A stretch of 64,000 bases of DNA from assembly GCA_036365455.1 (NCBI GenBank), contig JAWQUS010000010.1:15322501-15386500 (forward strand), written 5' to 3'. The notes beneath the pieces are model-generated. The model made no database searches, was not told the DNA's origin, and saw nothing but the letters and a program-made list of their open reading frames with translations. The position numbers and the translations under genes were made by a program. The stretch comes from Macrosoma leucophasiata. Lineage: Eukaryota > Arthropoda > Insecta > Lepidoptera > Hedylidae. This document shows, piece by piece, positions 1 to 13,900 of this stretch; positions within the stretch are counted from its first letter, which is position 1, and each line of letters opens with the position of its first letter.

Positions 1-1260
1 GGCTCGTCCATGACATCGATCTACCATTAACTGAGACTAAACAAATATTTACGTCCTATAATTGCAGTGTGACGTTTTATCTCGGATATAACAAACAAAC
101 AAGTTGATATTTCGGTTGCAATATACTTTATCGTTGGGTACATGTCCAAACAGGGTGTAATGACCTTTGAACCTCTAATTTCTGACAATGTGGGTGTGAA
201 TTTAAAGATAAAAATAATTTTGTTACTTACCTAATGATTACAATGAGTTATCAAGTATTATCTAGTATTATCCATTATGTTGGTGGGGACTGGTCTGTTC
301 TGGTTTGCAGGAGCTATATCACATTTAGTAGATAGCAGTTTATTTGCATCTATGCTATGGACGTTCACATTATTTGATTTTTCACGATAATTTGTACTAG
401 ATTTAAGCTCTCATTTAAAAGAGCTCTTACTGAGTTTGTTGGGTAGCGGAGTTCTTCTCAGTAGTGACTGCACTTGGAACTCTGCTAAGTGAATAACTTT
501 GATCTTGACGAATAAGTTTTTCTTTTTCTTCATTTATCATCATTGAAGTAATTGAAAAATTTTGTGATTATTATGTTTTAACTAAGTAGTTTAAATTCTA
601 ATTTTTAATTTACTGATGTATGATTTTGGTTTACTTTATGTAATGGTTATTCACTCTAGGTATTTTATATTTCTGGACGTTCTGAAAGTATCTGTAAAGA
701 TCTATTCGAAATAAAAATATTTTCTATTTCTATTTCTATCAACGCGTCATCGATCTCATAGTGTTTAGTACAACGCCCTTTTATTACTGATATTGATGTT
801 TTTATTGTTTTTCATTCGTAGTCTTTTTTTTTCATAAAAGTACGTATTACTATTTATGTCTAGATGTTTCTTCTTATGTCCCATCTACACTCTCACGAGG
901 CGCCTCTAGCTAGAGGCTCTCTGCACGAAACTTGACGAACTCGAGGTGACGGTAAAGGGTGGTGTCGCTACTCACCGACAGCTCGTCACAAGCGGCTCTG
1001 CGCTCTAAAAGTATTATTATATTACATATTTATTCAGTTGCCTGCAGGTTGATTTGCTTGCTTTATCCACTCGCGTCCTCATAGCGGAGCCACAGCGAGG
1101 CGAGGGAAGACGAGGGGACAGGAACGCACCGTCTACACTCTCCTTTCTACACGCGTTCTCTCGTGTCGTGTCGTGGAGAGTTTGGATGAGGCATAATAGA
1201 AAGATATGGGAAAATTAATAAATATGTAAATTAATAAAAAATATAATAGTAAAATGTTAA
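1..1260. other. Upstream non-coding stretch, AT-rich
   Basis: No supported gene. Positions 718-740 hold a short (TTTCTA)n run after AATAAAAATA, the look of a retroposon 3' tail. Positions about 935-1010 match another copy near 28400-28490 (shared phrase GGTGGTGTCGCTACTCACC), so they belong to a dispersed repeat. The first exon(s) of the lipase gene should lie here or left of the window, but I cannot identify them. Confidence 0.5.
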
Positions 1261-1415
1261 GCCTGGGCTGCACCAAGATATTTGTTAAAGTTAAAGTTAT
1301 TGTAACATTTCACATCCTTCTCTAACTTAAAGAAATCTGTTAAAGTTAGAGAGGGATGTGTAATGTTACAATAACGTTAACTTTAACAAGTATCTTGGTA
1401 CAACCCAACCCAGGC
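1261..1415. mobile_element. 155-bp palindromic MITE with TAA target duplication
   Basis: The left arm starting GCCTGGGCTG and the right arm ending CAACCCAGGC are inverted copies over about 65-70 bp, so the element is almost one hairpin. It is flanked by TAA at 1258-1260 and 1416-1418. A three-base TAA duplication fits PIF/Harbinger-type MITEs, but no transposase is present, so the superfamily is an inference. Confidence 0.75.
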
Positions 1416-1795
1416 TAAGAGTGGGTTAGCCTCAATAGCCACCACTATAATTTTATTCCACCAATTCTGGTTCAGCTGGTGGTGTTCGCAGATTTGTGTT
1501 ATGTCTAAACCCTAACATGAGATTTGTATGTATAACTATCTATAGACTGATAAAGAGTCGAATTGTTTCCTGATTATTATTTTTACTTGCTGCTGCATAA
1601 ATTTGTTTTAAATTGGGGTGACCAACGATAGTAAATTAAAATATTTTTATAAATAATAGTAGGTATCTGTTACAAGTTTACTTTATCTATAATTTGTGAT
1701 TAATATGTGTAAGAATATCTGCTGTGCTCTCTTATATATTAACAACTTTAAATTTTTTGGAGTACGCTTTAAATTAACTTTATATTTATGCTCAG

Positions 1796-1943
1796 GTACG
1801 CGGTGTTTACAAGAAGGAATAGAAGATTACCAGTGTTGCTACATGCCGATGACACTGAGAAAATACGTCATGCCAATTTAGATTCTCGTGGGCCTTTCTA
1901 TCTCTTGTCTCATGGATTTTTGGAAGGTGGACATAAAACTTGG
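1796..1943 (+). CDS. Lipase visible exon 1 (N-terminal strand and oxyanion-side HGF loop)
   Basis: Acceptor TTTATGCTCAG, donor GTATGT. Encodes the segment YAVFTRRN to [13 protein letters not shown], matching the family's early beta strand and HGF loop. The exon begins with one base of a split codon, so an upstream coding exon must exist. Confidence 0.85.
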
Positions 1944-4900
1944 GTATGTATTTTATATTTTGTCAAGGTACCCTTATTTGTTTTTGAACTAAGGTAATAT
2001 TTCACCAACATAGTAACAAAATATAACTTAGCTTAATTCTGCACTCGAGATTCTACTCCAATTTAGTCTACTTAACCGAGGCCTAATAAGCATTTGACCA
2101 ATGTCTAATAAATGTCAGTTCAGCCAAAATGTGAATGTTGACTCTGTCAGTTACGTTAACTGGATTTATCTTGTGTCGGTGAAAGCTCCTGCTAGAAGGA
2201 CATTGAAATTAAATTACGCTAAATACATGAAGCTTAGACTCAGAGCCCAACCTGTTTCGTGGGTGCCGTTGTACACATATGACACATACACAAACACCTA
2301 GACCCGAAACAAATATCTGTAGGCCATACAAATATTTGTCCCGGTACGGGGATCGAACCCGCGACCCTTCGAATCAAACAGTCATCTTACACCGCTGGAC
2401 TTACCGGTCAAAATGTGTAAATTATAAATATCAGCGGATGGATTTGTTGATGATTTATGTTTAATCAATTTTTTTTTTAATTTTTGGCCAATTTGCCTAA
2501 TTTCTTAATTTATCCTCCTCCACCGCGTTCTTAATTTATCCTCCGCCGTATATTCACTATCATGTTCCTATTATATATCTAACAGGAGTCTCTAGTCTGC
2601 ATTTAGATCTCTGGATTAGGTGTAGATACGTATAGGCTGTGGGATTAAACACCATCAGTGTAGATTGCTTGTTCGTTTTTCGCTTTTATGTACAACAAAT
2701 GACACATTAAAACGTCTTCCAATTTTCGCATTTCCTTAATCTCGTGCTCTTTTTTGTGGAAATAGTATGCCTAAGTCTCATGCTCTCTTTTATAGAAATA
2801 GAACGATTTGTAGTTTCTACGTGTTTTTTTTTACAGATTCAAAATATGGCAGATACGTTATTAAATCTTGAAGGCAACGAAGCAGCAACAGTCATAATAG
2901 TGGATTGGCGAAGAGGATCCCAACCGCCTTACGGTCAGGCTGTGGCGAATATCAGGCTCGTTGGTGCGATGACCGCTCATTTGGTTCATCACGTATATGT
3001 AAGTACCATTTTAAAGTAATTATTTATTTTATTTAATAATGGTTACGTGGTTAGTTTTGATAAAATTCACAATACTTGTGTTGTAGTCTGTACTCAGGAC
3101 TGTCTAAAATACATATTCGTGGTTCTGGGCACATTTAAACAAAGGGACATTGAAGTTTTGTCTAAAACTTCATTTAATAAAACTAAAACAAATCGTGTGG
3201 ATACAACACTGTACATTTTAAACCTTTGTAATAATTGAGTTGTATTTTTGCAGGACATACTTGGGTTGTCGAATCTGAATAACTTCCATTATATCGGCCA
3301 TTCACTGGGTGCTCACCTCGGCGGTTACTGCGGCCACACATTGCAGAAGGTTAGTTATTCATGACTTGTAGAAAATGAAGTTTTAAAAGCTTACCTTTTT
3401 AACGGGGCGACGAATACGGTGCCTCACAATGCGACGAAGTGCGAATGCTACGAAAGCAATTAACTCAATGGCAGCAATTTAGCAGGGTGCTAGCCTTTAA
3501 GCTAGTCTGCAGCGAGTCGCGACGAAATGCGTTCTTGTTTTGACTGCGACCAGATGTGTCACCACGAATTATTATGTGATAAAATTCTACACTATCCAAC
3601 AAGAAATAATGCACGTGGACCCCAGGAAGAGACGTCGCCTTATTTCGGATCTGTAGAGCGTTATGTCTTTCGCACCTTAACTATTTGACGTTTGTCGACC
3701 ATTTTCATCAAGTTTTGACCAATACCGGACTACGGATGTTTACGTAGGCAGTGTGCAGCAGAGATAACGCTCTATTAAGCCCAAACTAGCCGATTGTCAC
3801 TTTCATAGGCCTGATGTGCATTATTTATTGATGAGCACTGTACATATACTACCCTATGAGTCGAGAAGTAGTGACCAAAATCACGTAGGATATTTGTGGT
3901 GTGTAGCATCGCGTCGCATTGTCTCGTGTCATCATCACTGGTCTTCGCGCGCACTATTCGCGCGACGCGGATGCAGCACCGGGGCATCCCCCTCTGCTGC
4001 AGCTTCTTCTGCCCTGCGGCTGCAGGACGGCGTTTGGCACCCCCTTGGGGCTGTGGTGGAGGAGGTGGGCACCATGGACTCATGCCACCACATGCTGTGC
4101 TCTCATCCTCTTCGCTTTTCTTGATGTCTCGTGTCGTGTCCGTCGTACCTATCGTATAGGTATATCGTAGGACACCGCGTTAGCACGTAAACCGAGCTTG
4201 ATATCTTTTCCGAGCATTTTTGTTGAAATACTCTGGTTCTCAAATGTTAATTTCTTTTGATTGGTAAATATTTACGATTTGTTACTATTTAAAGTAGTTT
4301 TACATAATTTTACCTTGAATAATAATTATAAACAAAACATTTCAATATTTTAATTGACATTTTGAAGTTTTATTATTACACCTATTCAGTTTGGGTAGGT
4401 ATACTTATAAATATATCTATCGAAATAAAATCAAAAGTATTCAACTAGCAACTTTGGAATTTCCTTTTGCTATTTCAATGTTTATTCATAAATTGCATTG
4501 AATTATTTCAGAAATTCAATTTGAAATTAGGAAGGATAACAGGGTTGGATCCTGCGGCGCCGTATTTCACAAAAACCGTGTCTCTAGTTAGACTGGATCG
4601 TTCGGACGCTGAATATGTTGATATTATACACAGTGATACGACGCCGTTGTATTTTTCTGGTATGGAACTGTTATTATTAAAACAAAAAAATATATTTCCA
4701 TAAATAGTTTTAAGTTTTAAGTAAATAGTTTTTTTTTAATGTTATGGAAGTGGCAAACAAGCTTGCAGTTCATATTGATGTTAAGTGATGACTGCAGCCT
4801 ATAGACACAGAGACCGAGGTCAAAATGCAGATGCGTTACCACTCCTGAGGCCTAAGGTTTTATGCCTCTGTGCCGGAAATTACAGGGCCGTACATTACCA

Positions 4901-7900
4901 CCTGACCGAAACACGATAGTGCTGAACACTACCATTTATCGGCAAGTATATTAGGTAATGCGGTGGTGCCTACGCTCGCGAGCTCCGTCACTGGAGCGCT
5001 ACCACCAGTAAAATTAGTAGATATTACCTTATGTACTACAAATCACACATTTAAACAGGAGTTACTAACCTCTTTTCCTAAACAGTATCACGCTTTTTTA
5101 TGTAATGAAAGTGGCAAACAAGCATGCAGTTCACATTGACGTTAAAAGATGACTGCAGCCTATAGACACCCACACAAAGACCAGAGGTCAATATGCAGAT
5201 GCGTTACCACCATGCGTGTTATGCCTCTGTGCCGGAAATTACAGGGCCGTAAATTACCACCTGACCGGAACACGATAGTGCTGAACACTACCATTTAACG
5301 GCAAGTATATTAGGTAACGCAGTGGTGCCTACGCCCCCGAGCTCCGTCACTGGAGCTCTAACACCATTAGACTTACTTAAATCGCCTTAATTTACTCCTC
5401 CCGCGTTATAGATGCTGGAAAATAGTAGCCTATTCTAATAACCTGTAATATTAGCACTATCACGTCAAACCAACGTCTATTTGCTAAAACCGTTAACATA
5501 TATAAATAACTAGCGGACCTGCCCCGGCCTCGCCCGCGCTGCTGCGTTCCTATTAGTCATAGCGTGATATATAGCCTATAGCCTTCCTCGATAAACTAAT
5601 CTATCTAACATTGAAAAAACTTCCAAATCGGACCAGTAGTTCCTGAGATTAGCGCGTTCAAACAAACAAACAAACAAACTCTTCAGCTTTATAATATTAG
5701 TATAGATTAAAAATAAAACAAAATAAATAGTTGAAATTAAAATAATTTAACAGGTTTCGGTATAGAAGAACCCATTGGACACGTGGACTTCTATCCAAAT
5801 GGTGGTTCCGCCCAGCCCGGTTGCAAGAAGGACGCCGCGCACTACCAAGGCGCGGGCAGCGATATGTACCAGCAAGTTGTGAAGTTCGTGGGCTGCAACC
5901 ACGAGAGGAGTTACGAGTTCTTCACGGAAAGCATCGCTCCCACGTGCCCTTTCATCGGGATACAGTGTAAATCGTATGAGGTAAGTGTTGTTTATATATT
6001 TATTACATTAGACTTGAATATACAATAGGGAATACAACTTGATTAGACGCTGCACGCTATTATCTAGTCTTTAAAATTTCAAGATTACTTTTTTTTTATT
6101 ATGTAATAAGGATTGTGGCAAGTATGCAGTTCACATTGATGTTAAGTGATGACTGCAGCCTATAGACATCTTCTCAAATACCAGAGGTCAAAATCAAAAT
6201 GCAGATGCGTTGCCACCCCTGAGACCTAAGTTGTGCTGTCTCTGTGATAGTCATTACGGGGCCATACATTACCATCTAACCGGAACACGATAGTGCTGAA
6301 CACTACCATTTGGCGGCACATAGAGGTAATGTGGTGGTGCCTACGCCCGCGATCTGTCAATAGAGCTCTACCAGTACAATACCTACATTTACAATCGATA
6401 TTGGATGTTATGACCATTAAGTCAAAATCTTTTAAAACTACGCGATATTGCAGAGAGGTAGCAGCAGAGCTTACAACGGCAAAATATTTAGAGCTACCAC
6501 TAAAAATTATACCAATTAAAAAAATCTGGAGACGTGTGTTGCAAAAATGTATGAACCTCCGGCTATGTATTGTACACTATATCATTAACAGGCAAAATCA
6601 ATATAAAATCGTTTTTAACTGCATATTTTCACTTATTTAGCTTTGTTTGCAGTTTCAAAACATTGTTTGCAGTTAGAATTGCAACTCAAAACCAACATGG
6701 CGAATATGGCGATGTCATTTTTACAAATTTCTTGCAATTTGCAATGAAGTTATGTTAGGTACCTACGTTGCATTGAATATTAAGTAGGTAATTTGCAATC
6801 AGAGAACTACGTTGATTTGTATAGTTCTTTCACGGAACTTAGTTTAAAATGTCTTGGTAGTTTGTACTTCAAATAGAAATCTACGTTATGAGCTTGCTTG
6901 TTTTAAGTCGATAATTATTTTACCTGATATACTTATATAGTACACAACATCCTTCGAAGTTTACTTGGCTGATTGCATGGTAGTATTATGTTCTCGATTG
7001 TCCTTCATCATGACTTTAGCCGAGAAACGTCCGCTGCTGCACAAAATCTTCATTACAATGTTGTACGTCATTAGGGGAGAATATGCCATAATCGCAATCG
7101 CTTAGCAGGCGGATTGGCGATCGCAGTGACGGTAGTGTTATCGGAGGACGCTGCTGCCCAACTCGCGCTGTTATTTTTACTACCGCCCCATAAGAAAGGT
7201 TTGACCGCCATTGTTCAGTTGACTGCATTTGCGGAAGAATTCTTCTCCACTTGAGGGCGATGGGGTTTTGATTGTCACGTTTTGACCCTACTCCAATAAT
7301 ATAATATACAACGTGTAACAGGATTAAATGTACAACCCGAAACTAGATGGTTCAGAATCGATGACTGAGTTGATTTTAGGCATTTTTAACATTGGTAATA
7401 TTTTATCCCAAAATTAATTAGAATTAAGTAAATTATGGACACCCACCCACCCCATGGTGAACAGTCAAAAGAAACGAAAATGAGACTAACGTCTATCCAA
7501 AATAAAATGCTGGTCTCAATAAATCTATAAGAACTCGTTGAGACATGCATTTTTTCTTATATTATTATAATATAAGAAATAAAATAGTGAAAGTTACTCT
7601 TATTACTAGCGAGTGTTAAATAGGGGTGAGCATTGATATACAAAAAACCGGTGTGAGTGCATAAAACACAAAACTGTGTTTTATGTGCGGCCGTAGGTAA
7701 TGCAATAGGGTAGTATGCGTTGGGTGTGCATACTGTTCCTACAAATTGAGGACAATTTATTACTTAAATAAAAATATTTAATACATAAATATTTAATTTC
7801 AGTCCATGTACCATAAATATTTAATTTCAGTCCATGTACCTATTATGATTATAACTCGACTTTCTAATCGAGGTGTTTGACAGTGTGCATTATTCCCGTT

Positions 7901-10900
7901 ACATGTTGTATATAGTCTTTTAATAAGATTACTAAGGAATTTGCTAAGAAATTGCAATCGTCACATTCATTACTATTCAATACCGAACTAAAGAGTAGAA
8001 CTAGTTACTACAAAAATTTATTCGCTAAGTATTTTTTTATTATTATGATATTTATGATTTCAGCACTTTTTAGCTGGAAACTGCACTACTTGTGGCAACA
8101 AACACTTATGTATACCATTGGGCTACCATTCATACTCATACTATAAACGCCTGCAATTAGGAGGTCTTGCTGATACAAATTCTAACATTGCGCTGTATGC
8201 GCTTACTGGACCCACGAAACCTTATTGCAGTGAGTATCAGACCTTACCTAATAGATAAAAGTATACGATATTTAAAAGTCGAAGAAATATTCGAAAGTCG
8301 AGACCTTCTCCTTTTTGAAGTCGGTTAAAATTCATACGTCAAAAATTATGTTCATACGTCTCTTTTGCTGCTCTTAAACAGTTCAAACCGAATAAAGCCC
8401 CAGGACTAGACAATATAACAGCTGAGCTATTACAGTCCATGGGAAATAGGGACATCGAAGCGTTGCATGCGATCTGCAATAATATCTGGCGTACAGGAAA
8501 ATGGTCTGTTGACTGGTCCGAATCAGCTATTATTCCTCTCCATAAGAAAGGCTCAACAAAGAAATGTGATAACTATCGAACCTTATCACTTATTTCACAC
8601 GCTAGCAAAGTCCTGCTGCACGTAATAAACCGTCGTATAAGATACTTTTTAGATTGGCAAATACCAGAGGAACAAGCGGGCTTCGTGAAAGGCAGGGGAA
8701 CACGCGAACACATCCTTAATATAAGACAACTCATAGAAAAGGCTTACGAGTTTGACGTCCCGTTCCTCGTGTGTTTCGTGGATTACAGTAAGGCCTTCGA
8801 CTGTGTGAATTGGAAAACACTGTGGAGAGTACTGTCAGAATTAGGTATACCCCAACATCTGGTTGCCGTACTTGAGTCACTTTATATCGAAAGTTACGGA
8901 GTAGTGAAAGTTGAAACAACAATATCGGATCCTTTCAGCTTTCAAAAAGGCGTGAGACAGGGTTGCATTTTGTCCCCCATTCTGTTCAATGCATATGGGG
9001 AGTATATTGTGAGACAAACCATGGATGGCTGGGAAGGAGGAGTTAGCATCGAGGGTGTCAAGATCACAAACCTACGATACGCGGACGATACCACACTTCT
9101 AGCTGCTTCGGAAACCGAGATGAAATGTCTGCTGGAACGATTGGAGAGCATCAGCAATTCGTTGGGCTTGAAAATCAACAAAGGGAAGACTAAAGTGATG
9201 ATGATCGACCGCACAAAGAAACTGGAGCTCACTGGGGCACTTAACCTTGACATAGTAAATAACTTCACGTACCTGGGCTCCAGTATCTCTAACACTGGCT
9301 CCTGCGACACCGACATCAAACGCAGAATAGGAATGGCTAAGGGTGCGATGTGCCAGCTTAAGGGAGTATAGAAGGACAGAAACATCACAATAAGAAAAAG
9401 CTTGTGCAGACGCTGATTTTCTCCATATTCCTTTACGGGGCCGAGACGTGGACGCTTAAGGCAAATGACCGTAGACGGGTGAACGCCTTCGAGATGTGGT
9501 GTTGGAGAAGGTTGTTGCGTATACCCTGGACTGCAAAACGTACTAATGTTTCAATTCTCAAGGAACTCAAAGTGACTACAAGACTGTCCATCTGTTTAAA
9601 GCGAGTACTAGAAAAGACGGAGGAAACCTTGAGAAGCTCATCATCACAGGCAAGGTCCAGGGAAAGAGACCACGCGGGCGCAGCCCGATGCGATGGTCGG
9701 ATCAAATCCGCACCACACTCGACAGCAAGATGCACGAGGTGATACCCACTGCCGGAAACCGTACCCGATGGCGCTATCATCCGACAAAAAGTGATCCGCG
9801 GTCACGACCCTCAGTAGTGGGGAAAACGAGGCAAGGAGGACGTCTCTTTATCTGATAATATATGTTTTAGAGATAGCTAAACATACATTTTCAGATATAC
9901 GCGCATAATTTCCATTATTGTTAAAAAATGGGCAGTACCCATTCGTGCTTCCTTATACACCACAATGTACATACCAAAGGATCATCGCAAGATTTGTACA
10001 GAAAATGTAAAAAAAAAGGTACACACACGGTGAAACTGCTTGGAAATATTATCTAGTGAACATAAAACACATATTTTGGTTAAAATATTTTTACCTCTCC
10101 GAATGATCTTTCATAGGAACAGTAGATGCTCTGCATACTAAACTTCACTTCAACTTTTTATTACTATTACTAGGAAATGTTCTTTACTTTGACCAGATAA
10201 CGCAACAAAGCTGTTTTACCTTGCACCTTTAGTACAAATCAATGTACGAAACTTGACATAAATCTTTACTCTTTATTTGACCAGTAGTTTTCCCTGCGCG
10301 ATTTCTGTAAGTTATGCAGTCACTCAGTAACGGAAGAGTTATGATTATTATAGATTAATCTTTCATGTCAATTTTTGTAGGAGTACACTACAAAATAACT
10401 TTGAAGGTATCGAATTCAACCGAAAGCCACACCCACGGGGCAGAGGTCGGCAAAGTATTGATAACCCTCGTTGACAGGAACAATAATAAAAGCGATCATA
10501 AATACTTGGACAATGAACAGTGAGTATAAATATATATAAGTATTTAATTTTATGGAATTAAGAAGTGTAATGCATATTTATGTTCTACAAATCGATACAT
10601 GAAATTTTAAGCCGTGTTAAAGTGCGTACAGTCATCTTCGCTAAAAAACAACGAGTATACAAACCAGTAAGTCCTCATCGTTAATAATCCTTAGAAAGAG
10701 ATAAATACAATCGGCATCAAAAAAGCTTGGTACCGAGTACCAATTCGAGCTTTTAGGTGTTTATTTAGTGGTGTTTGACCGCCACAACTGCAATCGTGGC
10801 CTGTTGGGCGTAATAACTGTAAAAATCACACACTGATACCCCATAAAAGGCGGTGTTTCATATTTATATTAGTAAGCATATGAACTGTTAAAGATACAAA

Positions 10901-13900
10901 CTCGTGTCTTCTAGTGTATAGTATAGCTCTTTTAGACCTGTGAGTTTTTCATAAAATATTCGAACGAATAGAGAGTAAGACTAGAGTCTTAGAGTGTCGT
11001 AAAAATCTACTAGGTACTCCAAAATTCACGCTGCCGCAAATTCGCAGATCGAACACTATTAGAACACTGTAAGATGACACGGCGGCGCTGAGTCCTTTTT
11101 GTAGGGTTCCGGATAAAACGAGACCATATTACTAGACTACTCCGCGGTCCGTCTGTCTTTTAGAAACTTTCTAACGTAACTTCACGCCTGTAATCCCCGA
11201 AGGGGTAGGCAGAGGTAAATGCATGCATTCAAGCATACATGCAAACACCCACGATTCGCCGGCTACGTTTTTGGCCCATGTAACAGGTGGCGAGCCTGTT
11301 GACATCTCCGGGCACATTACCAAACTTCAAGGTACTGGGAAATTTCCAGAAAATGGAAAAATCCCAATAGAACCAGAGATAATGGACTTTACACCATCAT
11401 CTCTGATAACCCCATACCCGGGAATCGAACCCAGGACCTCAGCGTAGTAGTAGTGGCCTGCTACCACTAGGCTACCGAGGCAGTTCTAAGTTTCTACTGT
11501 ATCTCATAAACCATGATGGTTAGAGTCTGAGAGTAGAGTAATTTTCACAGATGTATTTGCCACTGTAAGAACAAAATAATACTTATTAAAAACAATAAAA
11601 ACGTTCCTACTGATGGTAGAGCTCCAGTGACGGAGCTCGCGGGCGTATGCACCACCGCATTACCTAATTTACTTGCCGCTAATTGGTAGTGTTCAGCACT
11701 ATCGTGTTCCGGTCTAGTAATGTACGGCTCTGTAATTTCTGGCACAGAGGCATAACACCTTAGGCCTCAGGAGTGGTATCGCATCCACATTTTGACCGTG
11801 GTCTTCGTGTGGGTATAGACTGCAGTCATCACTTAACATCAATAGGAACTGCAGCTTGTTTGCCACTTCCATTACATAAAAAAATGTTTTAAGGGGCTCC
11901 CATACTTAATCATTAATAATTAAAAAGACAGTAAATAAGTAACTAAATGTTCTGCGAATATTAAGTTGCATGTTTATATTATAGTTATATATTTACTTTT
12001 AAAATATATATTAAAGGAAGGGGGCTCCCATACAACAAACTTACAATACGCCCCCATATAATAATTACGCGGGATAAAAGTAATAGTAATTGGCGAATCG
12101 TTTGTGTTTGCATGTATGCTTAAATGCATAAACTTCTACCTACCCTTGCAAGCATTACAGGCGTGAAGTTACGTCCGAATCATAGGTGTTATTTAGAAGA
12201 TATCTTAAGTACCTACCCGGAACTAATTTATCATCATGTTTATAAAACATTGTCACAATCATAACTTTTAATTTTTTATTATATCTTATTCTTCGTGTTA
12301 TCCAATTGAACCAAAACTTAGATAATTAATATTTTTTTTGTGAGTTACGTATAATTGATAATTATTTTAGTTACATTGAACATTTTTTTACTGTATGCTT
12401 GTTTGCATACAGTTTTGATTGATGGTAAATCAGTACGCAGGTGCCACTTGCTGCGTGACGTCAACTGTGCCAGTTATTCGCTTCGCCATCTTTTCCAAAT
12501 ATCATGAAATATTTTCTGGGTCATCTGCCACCTAGTTCTTAAATCTCTTTCAGTTTCGCAGATATTCAAGGTTGACCTTGATGTTGATGATGAACTAATA
12601 AAATCTTTTAGAATTCCGTACCCAAAGGGTAAAAACTATTACTAAGACTCGGGTTCCGTCTGTCTGTCTGTCACCAGATTATATCTCATGAACTGTGATA
12701 ACTAGATAATTGAATTTTCACAGATAATGTTTTTCTGTTGCCGCTATAAGAACAAATACTAAAAACAGAGTAAAATGTAAAATGGCCGCTTTTTTTCATA
12801 TGCTCATTCTATGGGAAGCGCGCATGGCCCGGCGGCTGGTGTAGATCGTAAGCGATTTACTCGGTTAAGCACTACGGGCGCGGTCGGGTAGTGTGATGGG
12901 TGACTGCTAGTAGCAAATTAAATGCGCGTTTCCGTGCTTCGGAGGGCACGTTAAGCCGTCGGTCCCGGTTGCTATCGATAGATAGCAGTCGTTAAACCTT
13001 GTCGGAGGCCTTATGGGCGGTTTGAAAACATTCGACAGCGGGTTGGCCACTAACCCACCCACCTCCACCAAACCGCATTGGAGCAGCGTGGTGGAGTAAG
13101 CTCCAGGCCTCCCCCCAAAAAGGGGAGAGACTCGTGCCCAGCAGTGGGACGTATAATGGGTTGCCATTATTATAAGTAATTTTTGGACGGTCTATCGATT
13201 GTCAACAGTTTTTAATCCTCTCAATTTTGATAGATGTTTTGTACCAGCGATCCTAGTTTATTTAAAAGGTACATGGCACCTTTATTATTATTTTCAGGAA
13301 ATATTACAGACCTGGTGATATTGAAACTAAAATGATCCCTTTCAAAGACACGGGTCATCCTCCATTGTCCGTTATAGTGGAATGGAAATATGAAGCCAAT
13401 CTTCTGAACCCCATGACATGGAGGTTGTTGCGGTCGCCGAGTATATATGTGGAATATATTAAGATATCTTCAATTGAATACAACACTGAGTAAGTATTTG
13501 TTTATCCTAAGTTAACGCATAGAATTCTGATATAGTATGTAGAAAGAGATTCATCTATATACATAAAAATCAATTGCTGTTCGTTAGTCTCGCTAAAACT
13601 CGAGAACGGCTAGACCGATTTGGCTAATTTTGGTTTTGAATGATTTTTGGAAGTTTAGGGAAGGTTTAAAAGGTAAGAAAATATGAAGAATTTGAAGGGA
13701 AATAAGAAAAAACACAATTTTATTTTCCCATACAAATAGTCCGTATATATCAAACCTTTGACACATTATTTGAGGCAATACGAAGTTTGCCGGGACAGCT
13801 AGTTTAAAATACATTTTATATTATTATGAAATTATTATGAATATTTTCAAATTATATATTGAGTTGTTTTAACCAAGATAGTATAGATTTATTCAAGAGG

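Larger units (their letters stand above)
11099..12060 (+). mobile_element. 'AGGGTTCCG' element split by two insertions
   Basis: Three blocks, 11099-11165, 11484-11600 and 11885-12060, look like one repeat interrupted by a SINE (11170-11486) and an F1 copy (11611-11880). A second partial copy at 12608-12785 keeps the same order (GGGTTCCGTCTGTCTGTC, TATCTCATGAACTGTGATA, TTTTCACAGAT) without those insertions, which supports the reading. GGGGCTCCCATAC occurs twice in the last block. Confidence 0.6.

Noticed and set aside
3775..4170. Overlapping open frames on both strands in the GC-rich intron block
   Set aside because: Four frames are open together and none has a recognisable domain; this is what high GC gives by chance.
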